Shown: positions 21,863 to 34,290, counted from the stretch's first letter. The stretch is 64,000 nt of DNA from Undaria pinnatifida (GCA_012845835.1 JABAKD010000008.1:13157501-13221500), one strand, 5' to 3'. Translations and numbers: made by a program. Notes: a model not told the origin generated them from the sequence alone.

Positions 21863-22389
21863 TACAGCGCTGGTTGAGGTGGTAGTGCCGATTTCCCCCT
21901 GTCTACGTATCATATAGTATACTGTACGACTGTACGTCGGGTGGAAATATATCAGCGTACTTTTATTGTGAACAAGATCGCGCAGGTATACGTACGCGTC
22001 ATGTCACACCGCATACGAGGATTATGTGATACTCATGGAGACTTGCCGGTGCCGGTCGGTGCGTACCGCGGTATATATACATATATATACATATATATGT
22101 TGATTGGCCGTTGCAGCAGCAAGTAAGTGTGCAATTGTTGCAGCGAGCTCCGTTTATCCGTCAACTCTCAGTTGATTACCTTTGGGCCCAACTCGAAAGG
22201 GAAATATTTCCACACAACGGGGACAGCTCGTGAGAGCTACAGAGTGTACCTCTTTTTTGTTTCTTGTTTTTTGTTTATAGCTCGCACGGCTTCGAAACAC
22301 GTACGGATGAGCTATCTCCTATATACAGCTCAAGCCAGCGTATAGTAAGTTCCTACTAGATATATACATTTATGCGATCTAAAGCGGTT

Positions 22390-22935
22390 AAAATCCCCCT
22401 TCCCCCTGTACCCCCCCCCCCCCCCCCCCCCCTCTTTCGAACACTCCCCCCCCCTCTCCTCACCGGTTGTACGAGTTACAGGATATACATGATAAACTGA
22501 TGCGTTCCTCCCACAACCGTTAGATTTGTCCCCTTCAAAGGTTTATAGCTGCTGCACAGATTGAGTTGCCCCCCCGCTCTACTACCCCGCCCCCCCTCCG
22601 ACCCCGGCCCCCACGCCTTAAGAAATCCCCGCCCTCCCCTCACCGATTGTACGGCTTACAGGATATACTTGATAACCTGATGCCTTTCCTTACACAGCTG
22701 TCAGATTTTGCCCCCCTCAGAAACGTGTTTTATAGTTTCCGCGCACAGATTGATTGACATCACCCTGTTGACCCTGGTACAAGCTACATTGTAGTTCCGA
22801 GGGAAGTCGCCGACCTATATCCTTAATGAGGACACACACCCAGCAATTCGTGCGATCGGAGGATCACACACAGCTTGCAAAGATGAGTTTCGAAGAAACC
22901 TTCGATCTCACAGCTGGAGTTTTTTTTCATTATTA
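22390..22935. repeat. Family M repeat, copy 2 with partial tandem unit
   Basis: Starts with a C-run (22408-22432). It has a truncated unit (22445-22570) followed by a longer unit (22600-22935) homologous to 20085-20475. Confidence 0.75.
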
Positions 22936-22939
22936 TAAT

Positions 22940-23880
22940 GTAGCTCAACCGGCGGAAAACATGTGTATGTAGCCCTTGCAGCTCCTCATAGCTCATCGCG
23001 ATGAAACATGTGCAGCTCACCACGCAGCTCTGGTATACAGCTCGTCCTGGGCAAGTATACGCGCATGTTATGAGCTACCCAGCATGTTCTACCAGGTATA
23101 TAGCTCATGCTTCGAAAACGTGTGCTGCTGGTGAGCTACGTCCTACCAGTAGACTATAGCTCAAGCCAAGAAAACATGGGCAGCTCATATATATATATTT
23201 ATGTAGCTAATATATAATAGCTCACCGATGTGAGCTACCCTTGAAAGAGCCAGCCCGAGCTACGGTGAGCTGATTTCCCTGGCGTTCTGATAACTTATTC
23301 CACGCCCCTTGTTCCACACGCGTCGTGAGGGTTGTTTGCAATTTTGAAAGAATATTCCAGCACGTCAGCTGCTGTGAGTTCGATATATATCCAACCAAAC
23401 GAACACCCCACGAACGCACCACCATCATTCTGCTCGTCAGTAGTACCCTGATAATCGTGTTTGTCCAACAAAATACGCTAACAACGCACCACCTTTTGCT
23501 CTGCCAACATATATTTTCAGCTCATGAGTTAGCTTATCTATCATGTATGTGTGGCCCACGCCTTCAAAAAAACAGATGCATTTGAGCTACCTCCTTCCAG
23601 GTATTATAGCTCATCCCGGAGAAGCACGTGCAGCTCATGCAACACCTGCCTATAGCTCGCGCCATGGTGAAATGTGTGCACCTATATACTGTAGTAGACT
23701 TTCTAGTCTATTGCTCAAGCTTTAACAAAAACAAGTGAGTGCAGATGAGTCCCATAGCTCAAGCCGGGAAAACATGTGTAGCTTGTGTAGCTCGCATCGC
23801 TCACAGATCAGCAACTCCCGAAAAGAGCTAGCTAGAGCTACGGTGAGCTGATTTGTCCGGCGTGTGAGCGTTTTCGCTAT
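22940..23880. repeat. AGCTCA-rich degenerate tandem region
   Basis: Repeated phrases TATAGCTCAAGCC, AAAACATGTG and GAGCTACGGTGAGCTGATTT recur at about 100-bp spacing, with two closely related blocks at 23170-23290 and 23760-23870. No gene seen; 23880-24500 is also without a supported gene. Confidence 0.6.
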
Positions 23881-24519
23881 TTTAAGGCTAATTGGATCAA
23901 ATAAGCGAGATGCATATTTTACGCGTCTCAAAACACACAAATAGGGTGCCAATAAAGAGGCTATTTTCTTTCAATTATAAGTCCACTTTATGATTTTTCT
24001 GGACTAAAATAAGGCTGACTCTGGGTAAAAAACATGCGCCTCATTTTGGTTTATTTTTTCCAACTCATTATTTTTGCGCTTTGCGCTCATATCGATCATT
24101 CGATGCTAATGCTGTCTTAGTTGAGATCCATGATGTCAAAAAGGATCGTACACGAAGCACAACAACTACTTGGTACTGGAACAGCTGCAGAAATGTCGTG
24201 TGGCGGTCGGTTCTGTTGTCTTTTAATCGCGTCTACTGTTGTGTGTGCCAGTCAAACCCGATTTTTTTTGCAAAAATAATCGTTAGTCACCCGCGTCCCT
24301 CAGATAGTTGTAGGCGACCATTTTTGCCGCATTCGCCGCGCAGTCCCCGTTTCCTTTTTCTGTTTCCCTTGTTCCCATTACCCGCGTTGATCTGAGGACG
24401 GCGATCGCTCTCGCTTCTGCCGATTCCGGCTTTACCGCTGGGTTTTCTGTGTTCCGTTTCCCGTCTTCCGTTCTCCGTTTTCGTTTTCTGCTTGAGCATT
24501 TTTCTGAGGTTTCAAAGCC

Positions 24520-24660
24520 TCGCAGGGGAGAGGTGTGGGTGTGGGTTTTGGAGAGCTGGATATTTGAGCCATGTTTTAGATCTTGGAACCAGTGCTTCAC
24601 CGAATTTTCCATATTTCTGCATATTATACGGCTCATCAGGGTGGGCTAGTGTTATGGTAT
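24520..24660. repeat. Family N repeat
   Basis: Shares GGGTGTGGGTTTTGGAG-like sequence, CCATATTTCTGCATAT and CTCATCAGGGTGGGCTAGTG with 28868-28995. The open frame on the minus strand (24512-25219) runs across this repeat and is not trusted. Confidence 0.7.
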
Positions 24661-24994
24661 TGCCCTGGGACCCAAGCAAAGGCTTAGTATCCAGGGTGTG
24701 GGGTATGGATATGGGAAAAGGAGTTTCACACGCCTTTGAAGGCGTGTGCGTATAGGAACAAGGGGACGATGAGATGACCTCTACTCGCGCGTAACGCTCA
24801 GCTCTTCGGTGACCCGTGACACAAGGAATAACACGAAGAGCTTTCTCTAAGGATCGCACACGAGTGAGGGAACATCGTGGAGCCTGCTTGTTTAATATGT
24901 AGAGAGACCCTGCGAGGAATGGCATGTAAAAAAAAAATCCGCAAATACATCGCAAAAACTGTCGGATATCTCTTACTTTTCCGTCGCATTTTAG

Positions 24995-25530
24995 ACCCGT
25001 GATACGATAGAGGTAGCGGTTTTCGTCTGAGAAAGCTTTCTGAACGACGGGACTCCTTGGCCCAAAATCGTCCGGAAATAGCTCATTTTGGTTTCTTGGT
25101 TCTCGTTGTGTACCTAGACCATGAGATTTTTCATTCGGTTCTCTATTACGGAGATCCATTGTCAACAGGGGTAAATGCCTCATCATGTATGTTGGAAAAA
25201 ATTCACCGGAAATTCTCATAATTTTGGCAATATCTCGGCCAGAACATCATATATATATATATATATTTTGCGCCGTGACCGTAAGGCCTACGCGAACATT
25301 CCAAGCTATCGTTTACCGTTATCGACGAAGAATTGACAGAGTTATGACCACATAGGCATTTACCCCTGTTAACAATGGATCTCCGTAATAATAGCAGTTT
25401 TATTTTCTCCATAAATCAGTTTTTTTTTTGAGAGGTCTTAAGCTACCGTGATATTGAAGAACCTCAGAAAAAATGCGGTGCACGTATAAAGTAAGTGGCA
25501 TCCGTCTTTGGGCTGAGAGGGGTTATTCCT
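24995..25530. repeat. Family O repeat, interrupted by a hairpin MITE
   Basis: Matches 54715-55045 (ATACGATAGAGGTA, CCCAAAATCGTC, GTGTACCTAGACCATG, TTTTTCATTCGG, then GAGAGGTCTTAA after the insertion). The match is broken by 25145-25389. Confidence 0.65.
25145..25389. mobile_element. 245-bp hairpin MITE
   Basis: Terminal inverted repeats of 36 bp, starting ATTACGGAGATCCATTGTCA and ending in its reverse complement with one mismatch. The interior has an AT run (25248-25266). It interrupts the family O repeat; the copy at 54860 lacks it. Confidence 0.75.
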
Positions 25531-25739
25531 TAAGAGAGGGCCAGGGGACCGCTCGAAAGGAAAAATGCTATCCACACTGTTTTTTTTTTTCAAGAAGCCA
25601 GGCAGGGGGGGGGGGGGGGGGGGAACTAAAACCAAGGAAAATAGAGTTGAAAGAAGAAACGGCGGTTTCTCGATTCACACCGAAATCACAAACGTTTCGA
25701 TTTGTTTCTCTTGTAGACCTTTCTAGCAAGAGTACGGCC

Positions 25740-25975
25740 CCGTTTTATCTTTTTTAGAGTGCGCTCCCCTGCGAGGGGCGGTGTAGTGTTTATGAATGCG
25801 TGGTTCTCGTCATGGTTAGCTACAAGCCGATGCAAGTCGACGATGAGGGAAGAAAATGTTGTTGATAGGCCCTTCTCGCGATCAAAATGGAGGCATGAAC
25901 TGCATGGTGGGGGGGGGGGGGCCAGGGGGGCTGCAGTGTGACCCTGGATCTGCGTTACGAAGAGGGGGGGCAGCC
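25740..25975 (+). repeat. SINE family B fragment, plus orientation
   Basis: Carries TGCAAGTCGACGATGAGGGA, TCGCGATCAAAATGGAGGC and GTGACCCTGGATCTGCGTTA, the reverse complement of the 43946-44281 body. A G-run at 25908-25921 replaces the C/G tract of that body. Confidence 0.65.
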
Positions 25976-26294
25976 GGAGCAAAAGTGAGCAGATATTCTC
26001 TCACGCATCAGACAGATCAGATCCCTCTTAATGGTCCCTGTCATGCATGGCAAATATATATATCTTGTCTATGTGATCCGCACGGCTTATAGATCGTTCT
26101 GTCGCGTGAGAACCGTTGCACGTTAGATATACTATTGGTGTGGTATATACTGGAACTGGTAGTATGCGGCCGGTAGCTGTCGTTTACAGTTTTCACAACA
26201 GTAGTATTAATAGCATACTTTTGAACTTTGAAATGTTTGATGGTGGCATATTACGTGGATGGTTGGTTGGACTTTAAAATGGACACACTGGGTA

Positions 26295-26680
26295 TTGTCA
26301 GCAGTCCGTTTGACCACTGGTAAAGGGTCAACGAATTGCCTATCCAAAGCAAGCCTTGTTACATTCTCGCCCGCTGGAACGGTCGGATAGCAGGTCGGCC
26401 GGCCGGACATACACGGGTAGACGTATCAGTACCCACGCGGTTCCATTTGCTGGGGATACCGGTGGCAGTATTTTTCTATTTCGACATGGCAAAACGTCGT
26501 GGAAGTTTAGTATTGGTGCAAGGTGAGACTAGAACCCACAACCCCAAAAACCCATGGGCTGTCCCGACTACGCCGTCTGTTAAGGAGTTAGAGGGTATTC
26601 TGTAGTATCCCCGTTATACCACCACTGGTGAAACGTCAACCAATTGCCTATACTCAAACTAAGCCTTGCAACAGCATCAA
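26295..26680 (-). mobile_element. SINE family C, copy 1
   Basis: On the minus strand: tRNA-like head with a B-box-like GTGGGTTCTAGTCTCACC, body with CTATCCGACCGTTCCAGC, and a tail resembling AAGCAAGCCTTG with GTCAAACGGACT. A second tail-like segment lies ahead of the head (26600-26680). More diverged than the copies at 40-43 kb. Confidence 0.65.
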
Positions 26681-27780
26681 ACCCATCGGCAGGCTCTGCT
26701 TCTTGGATATAAAAAAGCTCTAAATATCCCACCTCATGTGTCCCTCTGGTACATGTATTGCGCCGCGGCCTCGCAGGGAAGGAATTCGGAGCACTAAGTC
26801 CATCGAAAAGAGAAGAAAAGGGGGAGAGACTCTTATCCATTATGCCGCCGGGCGGAATTTCAATGTTGAGGGACCTCGAATTCGTACCAGGTTGCGAGTC
26901 TTCCGCCACCCTCCACCCCGGCAGGTATGCTTGCAATCGTTCTATGGTTTCGTTTTCGTGTTGGTAATCACGATTAGCGCCCCCCCCTCCCAATCTTAAT
27001 CCCTTCCTTACCACTCCACTGTCCGTCTTGAGGACATAAATACTTAGGATTCGAGAGGAATAATATATATTTTTAATTGAAACATGGGAGATTTTTGTGG
27101 TCAAAGTATGAACAAACCGGGGAAACAGGTGTATTGTTCCCTTCTCCTCCCCCCCCCGGTAGTTGCCTTCAAGCTTTGTTGTGTACTACACAGGAGAAAA
27201 TGGAGGCGAGTACCGTAGTGGGGAGGGGGGGGGGGGGGCAAGAGCGTGCTCTGTGTCTGATATAGGGAGGGATACAGGAGAGAGAAAGGCGCGCGAAAGA
27301 AATAAATGGGAGGCGATAAAATAGGGTTCAGCATTCCCACTGCTCGTCGACTTGTTTCGTCGCTGTTTGCGGACGCGCACTATGGCACTTGCAGCAACGG
27401 AGCAGACCTAGAAGATTGCCCTGTACAGTAATGCCACCAGCCGAGATGCGAAACCCAGCGCAATCACTGCTAGCAGTGGTTTCACAGCAGACTATCTGTT
27501 TGACCATGCAGTAGTGGTCCCCCCTGCCGGTATGTACCAGACGGAAATACCGGCTCTACAACAGCGCCAACCGGCATCATCACTCCGCATGCCCCCAACA
27601 CATCGATTGCTCTCTCATCTGTGCCAAATCAATTTCACGGGTCCCATAGCGTGGCAACCGGCGTTATTGCTCGACCGGCACTATTGAGGAACTTCTGCTG
27701 ACTGTCGCCAGTTTGGCATGTAGTCGAAAAAAAAAACTGAATGTATTTTCTCTTCTAGGCTGTCGTATAGATTATCTCAT
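26680..27780. other. Spacer without supported gene
   Basis: Contains G/C homopolymer tracts (27152-27161, 27224-27238), a fragment of SINE A tail (about 27328-27362, GGTTCAGCATTCCCACTGCT) and short low-support open frames at 26580-27104. Confidence 0.45.
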
Positions 27781-30240
27781 TATAATCGACAATTTATATG
27801 CCCGGCGTAGGGTGGCTCGCACGGGGAGATTGCTCTCGGTACCCGACGAGGGACCATCAGGCGGGGAGTAGAAGATAAGAAGATAGAATACATATATGAA
27901 AGTACCGGAGTCCCGGAGGCCACTCTGAACATGCACACCCGAAGAAAACAAAATAGTAGACTGAGTAACAACAGTAGCACCAGTACACTGCGCCAAAGAG
28001 GGCCTCAACTCGAACATATCGATGATTGGGACCGCCACTCATATCAATAGTTCTACTCTACCATCTCCGTAAATTCTATGCAGTCATACACATCATACAT
28101 GAGCCTTGTGCGCAGGCATAACAAACCAACGTTGCCCCTGCCTGTGTGCACGTCATGATGACGTTCAACCAAAGCGCACCATACGAAACCTTGCTTATTC
28201 ACGCAAGGTACATGCCTCAAATATCCGATGTCAATTTCAAACCAATACTGCCTCTTCTCCAAAAACCCGAATATTGATACCCAACGCCGTAGCTAGCGGA
28301 ATCGAACCGCAGTAATCATAACGGAAATCGCTGATAAAAAATATGGGCGATCAAGAGTGCAGTAGGATTGGTCCGTGTAAGACCAGAAAGAAAAACTGTC
28401 GATTGTGGTTCAGTAAGTTGAGAAGGGTCAAAAGCCGTGTTGGAATTTGGGGCTGCAACGTCCCCGTCCGGGAACACCAGGCCTCGGGTGCAATGAGGGC
28501 GGCTCCTTACGAGTTTCCGCCAACCCTGACCCGGCACTGAGCAGGGGGTTCGGCAGGACAGAAAAAAAAATGGAAAGAACCGCCCCAAAACTCGACAAAG
28601 ACCCTCAGGACACTACGAACAACCCAAAGACGAAGACGCAAAACTCATGACTAAAAAAAATGAAGAACTATCGAGGAGCGGTGGTGGCTTGGAAGTCAAC
28701 TGGCCACGGCCGCGCCTCGAGATTCGTCTACGTTACGTTGGATTCCCCGAGTACTTAGCGTTTTACTTTGCGGCAGGTTTTTGATGGATGACTACTGCCT
28801 TGTTGTAGGGTCTGCGTTTCTTTCTACTGCTTTTCTTCGCGTGTTCCTGGCTCCATAGCCAGACGGTTAGAGGTGTGGGAGTGGGTTTTGAGGAGCCGCA
28901 TCTTCGACTCATGGTCTAGTTCGTAGAACCGGAGTTTCCCCGAATCTCCCATATTTCTGCATATGCGACTCATCAGGGTGGGCTAGTGTTAAGATACGGC
29001 CTCGAAAGGCCTGTAAGTATCCGAATTTGAGATCATTTGGATGGGTTTCGTATGATAAGGTTGGCGTTTTATATTCGGGAAAGCTAGGAAGTAGATCGGA
29101 GGCACGTGCCTCCGATCTCAGAAGCTATCCCGGGCTCTGGTGGAAACGAATAAAGCTACAACTCTACGAAGGAACGAAAGTGAGTACTCTCCGAGGACCT
29201 GCTCAATTGGCAGACCTGCAGGGGGCACTCTGTGTCCCCCACCTTTAATTTAACACAAGCCTAAGATTTCCACGAAACCACCTATATTTTACCTCAAATT
29301 ATTTGCTCAAAATATTATACTCCCACAAGCCTTTGGTCAAGCAAAATTTAATGCTGAAATCAAGATAAAAATACCGGGTATCAAATTTCGTCTTCCACTA
29401 CTCGAAAACAACAAATACTGTTCCCCCAAATGAATATGCTTCCAAAACTTCGATCAAGCAAAATTCTGGTGGTGATATAGATGCTCCCGTTTTCAACATG
29501 CCCCAAGCAAAACCAAAAATAGTATAACTATTAGTATCGACGCAGACCCGAGTTTGATTCTCGGACATTGACACGAGCAAATAGTCAATTCTACATCCCT
29601 CCTGCTCGGCTACTCTCACGATAATGCTAACGCCATCCTACATTCCTGCAAACTCAAAAGTACCATCCTCAATTCCAAACAAAAATGTAAGAGCATCGCC
29701 TTCAAATATGATTTAGACTAATTACTCAAGATATGAGCTATAAGATATAACTCCCCCACTCCGGAGTCAAACTCCCCCACTCCGGAGTCAAACTCCCCCA
29801 CTCCGGAGTCAAGCCACATTTTGTCCAACCAGTTCCGCTCTGGTTTAGTCCATACCAAGCTCTCAACACGCGTTGGTATTACAGGACACTTTGATTAGGT
29901 CATGTGCTCTCTCAACTAACTATGGAAGCCAGCATTCATCATACCTACCGACTCTCCCTGTTCAAAGAAATCAAGCATCCTGCCAGCTCGACCTCCAATT
30001 GATATTACCAGGAGTTCATCGCAAGACTACGGCGGTGATGATGTCCCGCGGTAAATCCGCGAGCTGAAAATAATATGTCACGTGGACGATCGATATATCT
30101 TTCCGCCCCACCAGCTCAAAGATAAAAATCTCAAATTTCCTTAGTCAAACGCTCCCAAAAACAACAAATAAATACTCCGAGTATATTGTTCGTATACTAC
30201 TGCTGTGCGTTCGTTGGTACATGACGTGTGATCACCTGTG
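27780..30240 (-). mobile_element. Decayed non-autonomous LTR-type element, inverted copy
   Basis: Reverse-oriented relative of 50913-53606. The 3' LTR-like part ends at about 28123 (TGTTATGCCTGCGCACAAGG on the minus strand). Internal homology includes 28130-28430 against 52990-53270, 29400-29620 against 52770-52960, and 29760-29960 against 52380-52620 (CACTCCGGAGTCAA in triplicate). A segment of about 960 bp (about 28430-29390, including family N) is inserted. The 5' LTR is not recognised. Confidence 0.6.
28868..28995. repeat. Family N repeat, second copy
   Basis: Homologous to 24520-24660. It lies within a segment absent from the 50.9-53.6 kb element, so it came in as, or with, an insertion. 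Confidence 0.6.
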
Positions 30241-30252
30241 GATAGTATAGCC

Positions 30253-30565
30253 GGTCGCCCCGGTGGCGTATCAGGTTATCCTCGAGCCTGGTATAGGTCA
30301 GTTTCGTGAGTTCGAGCCCCGCCGAGTGCATACTCGTATAAATTCGTTGGGACGTTTTCTTGTGCACAAATTGACTTGCGGAAAGCGCGAGAGCGTGAGT
30401 TAGCAACATTCGATGTACAATCGACGAGCAGTGGGATTGCTGAACCCTATGCGCGATAAAAATTGAAGGCAAGAACCGGGGAGGAGAAGGGATGACACCT
30501 GTGACCACGGCTTGTCCAGAAGCTGGAAAGTGAAAGTGTGCTGAAAAAAAAAAAAAAAAAAAAAA
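30253..30565 (+). mobile_element. SINE family A, full-length copy
   Basis: The tRNA-like head GGTCGCCCCGGTGGCGTATC contains an A box (TGGCGTATCAGG) and a B box (AGTTCGAGCCC). Body of about 230 bp, 3' run of about 22 A (30544-30565). The flanks AGTATAGCC and AGTATAAGCC suggest a target duplication. Pol III-type internal promoter inferred from the boxes. Confidence 0.88.
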
Positions 30566-30569
30566 GTAT

Positions 30570-31040
30570 AAGCCTTATATCTATCTACCCTTCCCCCCTG
30601 ATCACTCGGTTTTGTACGGCATTGGAGGGGGGGGGGGTGAACACAATCCTATCATCCACTATTGCCCAGAAAATACGTCAATAAACTACTCGTAGGGAAG
30701 GTGCCCTCATTTTCACTCCTTAGTTTTTACCACTCGGACGAGTGACTCTGTACCTCACGGGGGCGAGAACAGTTTAGGCTCGTTTGGCGCAGCTTTCCAT
30801 TCCATTGCGGACTTCTATCGCCAAATTGAAGCAGCATAAAAGTTAGCACCCCGCAAAGAAACAGGATCACTCGCACGAGTAACCCCGACCGACACGCCGC
30901 CGAAAAAAGGTCCCAATAAAGAGCGTAGCTGGAGTGGCTACACCAGAAACCGCAGTAACTCATTGGCGAGCGCTGTCATACCCATAAGCAATAAAGTAGG
31001 AACAAGCTGCCGGAGCCCGTCTTACGAGCGGTTCTTGGCA
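30570..31040. other. Spacer without supported gene
   Basis: Contains a G-run near 30629. The ACTCG(C/G)ACGAGT-type short palindromes here recur near 31315 and 31455. No gene seen. Confidence 0.4.
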
Positions 31041-31044
31041 GGGT

Positions 31045-31230
31045 GCCTGCAGGTCACCCTTCGTGCGACTCGCCGAACACCTCGCACGGCGCTTCGCGCT
31101 TGGTGCAAGCAATGCCTGCCTGTGAGTTGGTGAAAACCCGACGTGCTCCGTCCCGGCATGGTAGGGATGCCAGGGTCTATGGTCATACGACTACGGCGAT
31201 GCACAAACTGAGTACACCCTCACCCCCCCC
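31045..31230 (+). repeat. Family E interspersed repeat
   Basis: Carries CGGCGCTTCGCGCTTGG, CGACGTGCTCCGTCCCGGCA and GGGTCTATGGTCATACGAC, shared with 5515-5665 (minus) and 63570-63725 (plus). No tRNA-like boxes recognised. Confidence 0.7.
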
Positions 31231-32430
31231 TGCCGAAGTTTTTGTTTGTGCAAGGCCACGGCAGGAGGGTGGGTTCCTTTTTGGAGGCTTTTTTTGCAGT
31301 CGCTGGGGGCCACTCGCGCGAGTGACTCCCCAGTTCCGTGCGGTCATGGGCTTTCGTGTTGTTTTGGTTTAACGATATGGACCCCCCAATGGGACAGTTG
31401 GCTACGCCGCGCCAAACAAATCGCCTAACGTGTTTCCGTTAGAGAGGCACAGAGTCACTCGTGGGACTGGTGAAGACCCCGCCGTGAACAGGTACCTTGA
31501 GCCTTGGTCGTTTTCACATACAAGTAGACTAGACTAATAGTCTGTGGCGAGGGGAGGTCCCCGAGGGGTCCCCAGAAATTAATAATGCTGACGAGAGTTG
31601 GTGCTGTAAATATGAGCTCCAAACAATAGTCTTCGTGGCTTCTACCGGTATATCACTGTTGGACACGTGTCGAAAAAAGAATCATAGGGGGATAATGAAT
31701 CCAGGCTGATTTTTTTTTGCACTAAAATAATGAATCCGGGAACCGGCTACGAATATACTGAAGTATAATGAGCAGAACCCGCACCCTCTCGCCCAATTGA
31801 ACAACCCCAGCCTCCTGGGTTGGTGTTTTTGCCTCTTGTTATAGGTATCCCGTATTGCGCACACCACAGCACCCAAACAAAGAACTGGCTCAATAGTGCG
31901 TTGAACCTTTCCGCGGAACGCACACACGGCGGGGTTTGAATCTGAGGGGATATTACATGCAGTTTTATAGTGTCTGCGGCGCCTGGCGACTCTCTTAACA
32001 CTTCATTTATTGTGAGTATTAAATATTAGGGGTTGTTTACAGACTCAGGTCGCCCTCTTGCAGGTCTCCTCTCTACTACTACTAATAGGCAGGTTCCACG
32101 TTGTTCACTCAACTGTTGTAATGGACAAGCCCTTGTATTTGTCCCACAAGCCACGCGGATAGAGCTAAACGCTCAGCGCGTTGTGAGGCCAAGGGGCAAA
32201 CGCACCCCATGAATCCGCTTATTATCCCTACACGCGCACGTGCCTTCAAAGCATGCTATTATACAATTTTCGTTATCGTCCTATTATTTAGATCAAACGT
32301 TTTGCTATTAATAGGCTCCCAGGGAAACACCATAACATAAGAGTATCTAAGACACTGGTCCGATTAAATTGTACCAGGTATAGTCTAGACTATATATAGA
32401 TATAGTCTAATGTAGTATAAGGATCGATTC
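31230..32430. other. Spacer without supported gene
   Basis: Only short frames. It contains TAGACTAGACTAATAGTC and TAGTCTAGACTATA words that recur elsewhere in the spacer. Confidence 0.4.
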
Positions 32431-32736
32431 AGATAACTCGTGCACAGGGTGAGCGCAAGGATGGAGACGCCACTCGCCGGCCTCACGCTGGAGCAGCATA
32501 TGGGCGACATCAGGAAAGCTACCATGGGAGCCCCCACAGAAATTAAAAGTGTTCAAAGTCCGCGCAATAGCAGCAAGAACCTTGAGGGCTTGGAAAGCCC
32601 ACAGGGACGCAAACCACAACAAGGCAAGGTCCCATGATGCCCAAGGATCAGAACCGGGCCAGGAAATACCTAGGACCCGCGCGTTCCAGATACAGGGACG
32701 CCGTGAGAGTATGGAGGCGCTCTGGGGTTTTGCTGC

Positions 32737-33213
32737 ATGGTGGCACGAGCAGCAGCTCACAAAACAGACTTTTGGACTGCCGGGATACTTGATGAGATAA
32801 AGGGCGACATTCTGAAAGCGAAAGATATTGCTTTTCTTATGGGCTATTTGGATGATGACGTGAAGAAAGGCGATACAGAGAAGGCGGGGGCGATAGAACC
32901 GGCGCGTCTGCCGCCGGGGCCACCGCCGCCACCGCCACAATCGACACCGCCGCCGCAGCTTCTCCCGCCCGCGAAGGAAGCAAAACAGCTCCCGCTTGAA
33001 CACATCGAGATGCGAGGAAGCCAGCAAACGGCAAACAGAGGTGGGAATATTTTGGTTTTGGTGGATAAGGTGTCAGATTGGGGGGACGGCGCAAAAGAAG
33101 AAGTAGGACGAGTTGCGTTTTGGGACAAAAAGGACGGGATCGAACATCAATGGTGGAACGAGCTGGTCTTGGCGCAGCCATTATTACGGAGGACGATCAG
33201 CGATAGTAAATAG
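32737..33213 (+). CDS. Unrecognised open frame with proline-rich linker
   Basis: 158 codons. An N-terminal charged helix region (ILDEIKGDILKAKDIAFLMG) is followed by a proline run at about residues 62-80 and a W-containing C-terminus (FWDKKDGIEHQWWNELVLA). Adjacent frames upstream (32461-32637 and 32549-32800) also look protein-like, suggesting frameshifts or small introns. Possibly a decayed retroelement Gag; no family recognised and the start is uncertain. Confidence 0.3.
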   Translation: MVARAAAHKTDFWTAGILDEIKGDILKAKDIAFLMGYLDDDVKKGDTEKAGAIEPARLPPGPPPPPPQSTPPPQLLPPAKEAKQLPLEHIEMRGSQQTANRGGNILVLVDKVSDWGDGAKEEVGRVAFWDKKDGIEHQWWNELVLAQPLLRRTISDSK

Positions 33214-33282
33214 GACCAAATATTGTTGGTAAAAATAGATGAATATAGGTTTTTGTCTCCACCGTAGGTCCTATTTACTGGG

Positions 33283-33588
33283 GTCCCCCGTAAAATAGTT
33301 GAAGGGCTGAGGCAGCAGCAGAAGCAGCCACAGCTACCTGGTGCTGCCACCCCAATCCCATGGCCATCCCCACAGGCGCCGGTACCGCCGCAGCAGGCGG
33401 TGGAAGCGCAGCGGCAGCGGCACCAGCAGCAGCCAGAGCTATCTGGTGCTGCCGCCCCGGACCCGTGGCCATCCCCAATGTCAGCAGATTTTGATGAGAG
33501 CAACAGCGAGCGGGACATTGGAAGGCATTATTTTCTGGTTTTTGTTTTGGGAGGTCAGAGCAATCGCGAGCAGGATGGAAGCGATTGA
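33283..33588 (+). CDS. Unrecognised Gln/Pro-rich open segment
   Basis: A reading frame open from about 33270 without a clear start (RKIVEGLRQQQKQPQ). It contains a repeated motif LPGAATPIPWPSP and LSGAAAPDPWPSP about 40 residues apart, from an internal DNA duplication. It lies 70 bp after the previous frame, separated by a 13-bp inverted repeat AGTAAATAGGACC (33207 and 33267). Probably part of the same decayed unit. Confidence 0.25.
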   Translation, partial: VPRKIVEGLRQQQKQPQLPGAATPIPWPSPQAPVPPQQAVEAQRQRHQQQPELSGAAAPDPWPSPMSADFDESNSERDIGRHYFLVFVLGGQSNREQDGSD

Positions 33589-33769
33589 AAGCGAGAAGGC
33601 ATTGGCACTGGTTGGCCCTTCAGCATCTTCGGGGGTTGGGGGCACGAGACGCCTGGTCGGCGCCTTACCCGTCCGCGGCGAACACGTGTACGCGAAAAGA
33701 GGTGACCCCACTACTGGGTACACGTCGAGATCGAAAGGCATGTATTGTTTTTATTAAATAAGTACCATA

Positions 33770-34290
33770 GCAATATAGTAGTATCAAAACATGATTGTTC
33801 GTTGAATGATGATATGCTGCAACTTGTATGATTAGTAGCCGTTCATAGCGATTACGATTTTTTTGGTTGGCATAGCGCTTACGTTTCGAGGTAGGTTCAG
33901 TCGAATGATGCTATACTGCGACTGGTATACTTGACGGTTGATACTCTGCTTATTATCAAGCGCAACTACGAACTGGAATGCTGTTTTCTTTTTATTAAGG
34001 ATGAGCGATTGCTGCTCATAGTACTGATGTTTGTCGGGGATATGATGCATATCGCTCGCCTGTGATAGCCGAATTTTCTGTCGCATATGATATGATTTGG
34101 CCCCTTGGCTTATTTTCATTCAACCATTTTCCCTCAGTTCCAAGGAGTCAAGAAAAAATGGTTACTGCCGAAAGCATCACTGTTGATCTTGGTCGTTGGA
34201 AAAGATCACGGTATTGTTTGGTGTAATAGCGATCTATACTATTAATATTGATAGATGGTACCTGGTACGTGGTCGTGGTGGTATGTTTTT
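33770..34290. repeat. Fragment related to the LTR-type element interior
   Basis: 34100-34290 matches 52095-52285 (TTTTCCCTCAGTTCCAA, GAAAAATGGTTACTGCCGAAA, AAAAGATCACGGTATTG, CACCTGGTACGTGG or variant). The upstream part is weakly similar or unique. Confidence 0.6.

Noticed and set aside
24512-25219. 235-codon minus-strand open frame
   Set aside because: Runs through two interspersed repeats (families N and O) that occur elsewhere with stops in this frame. No recognisable domain.
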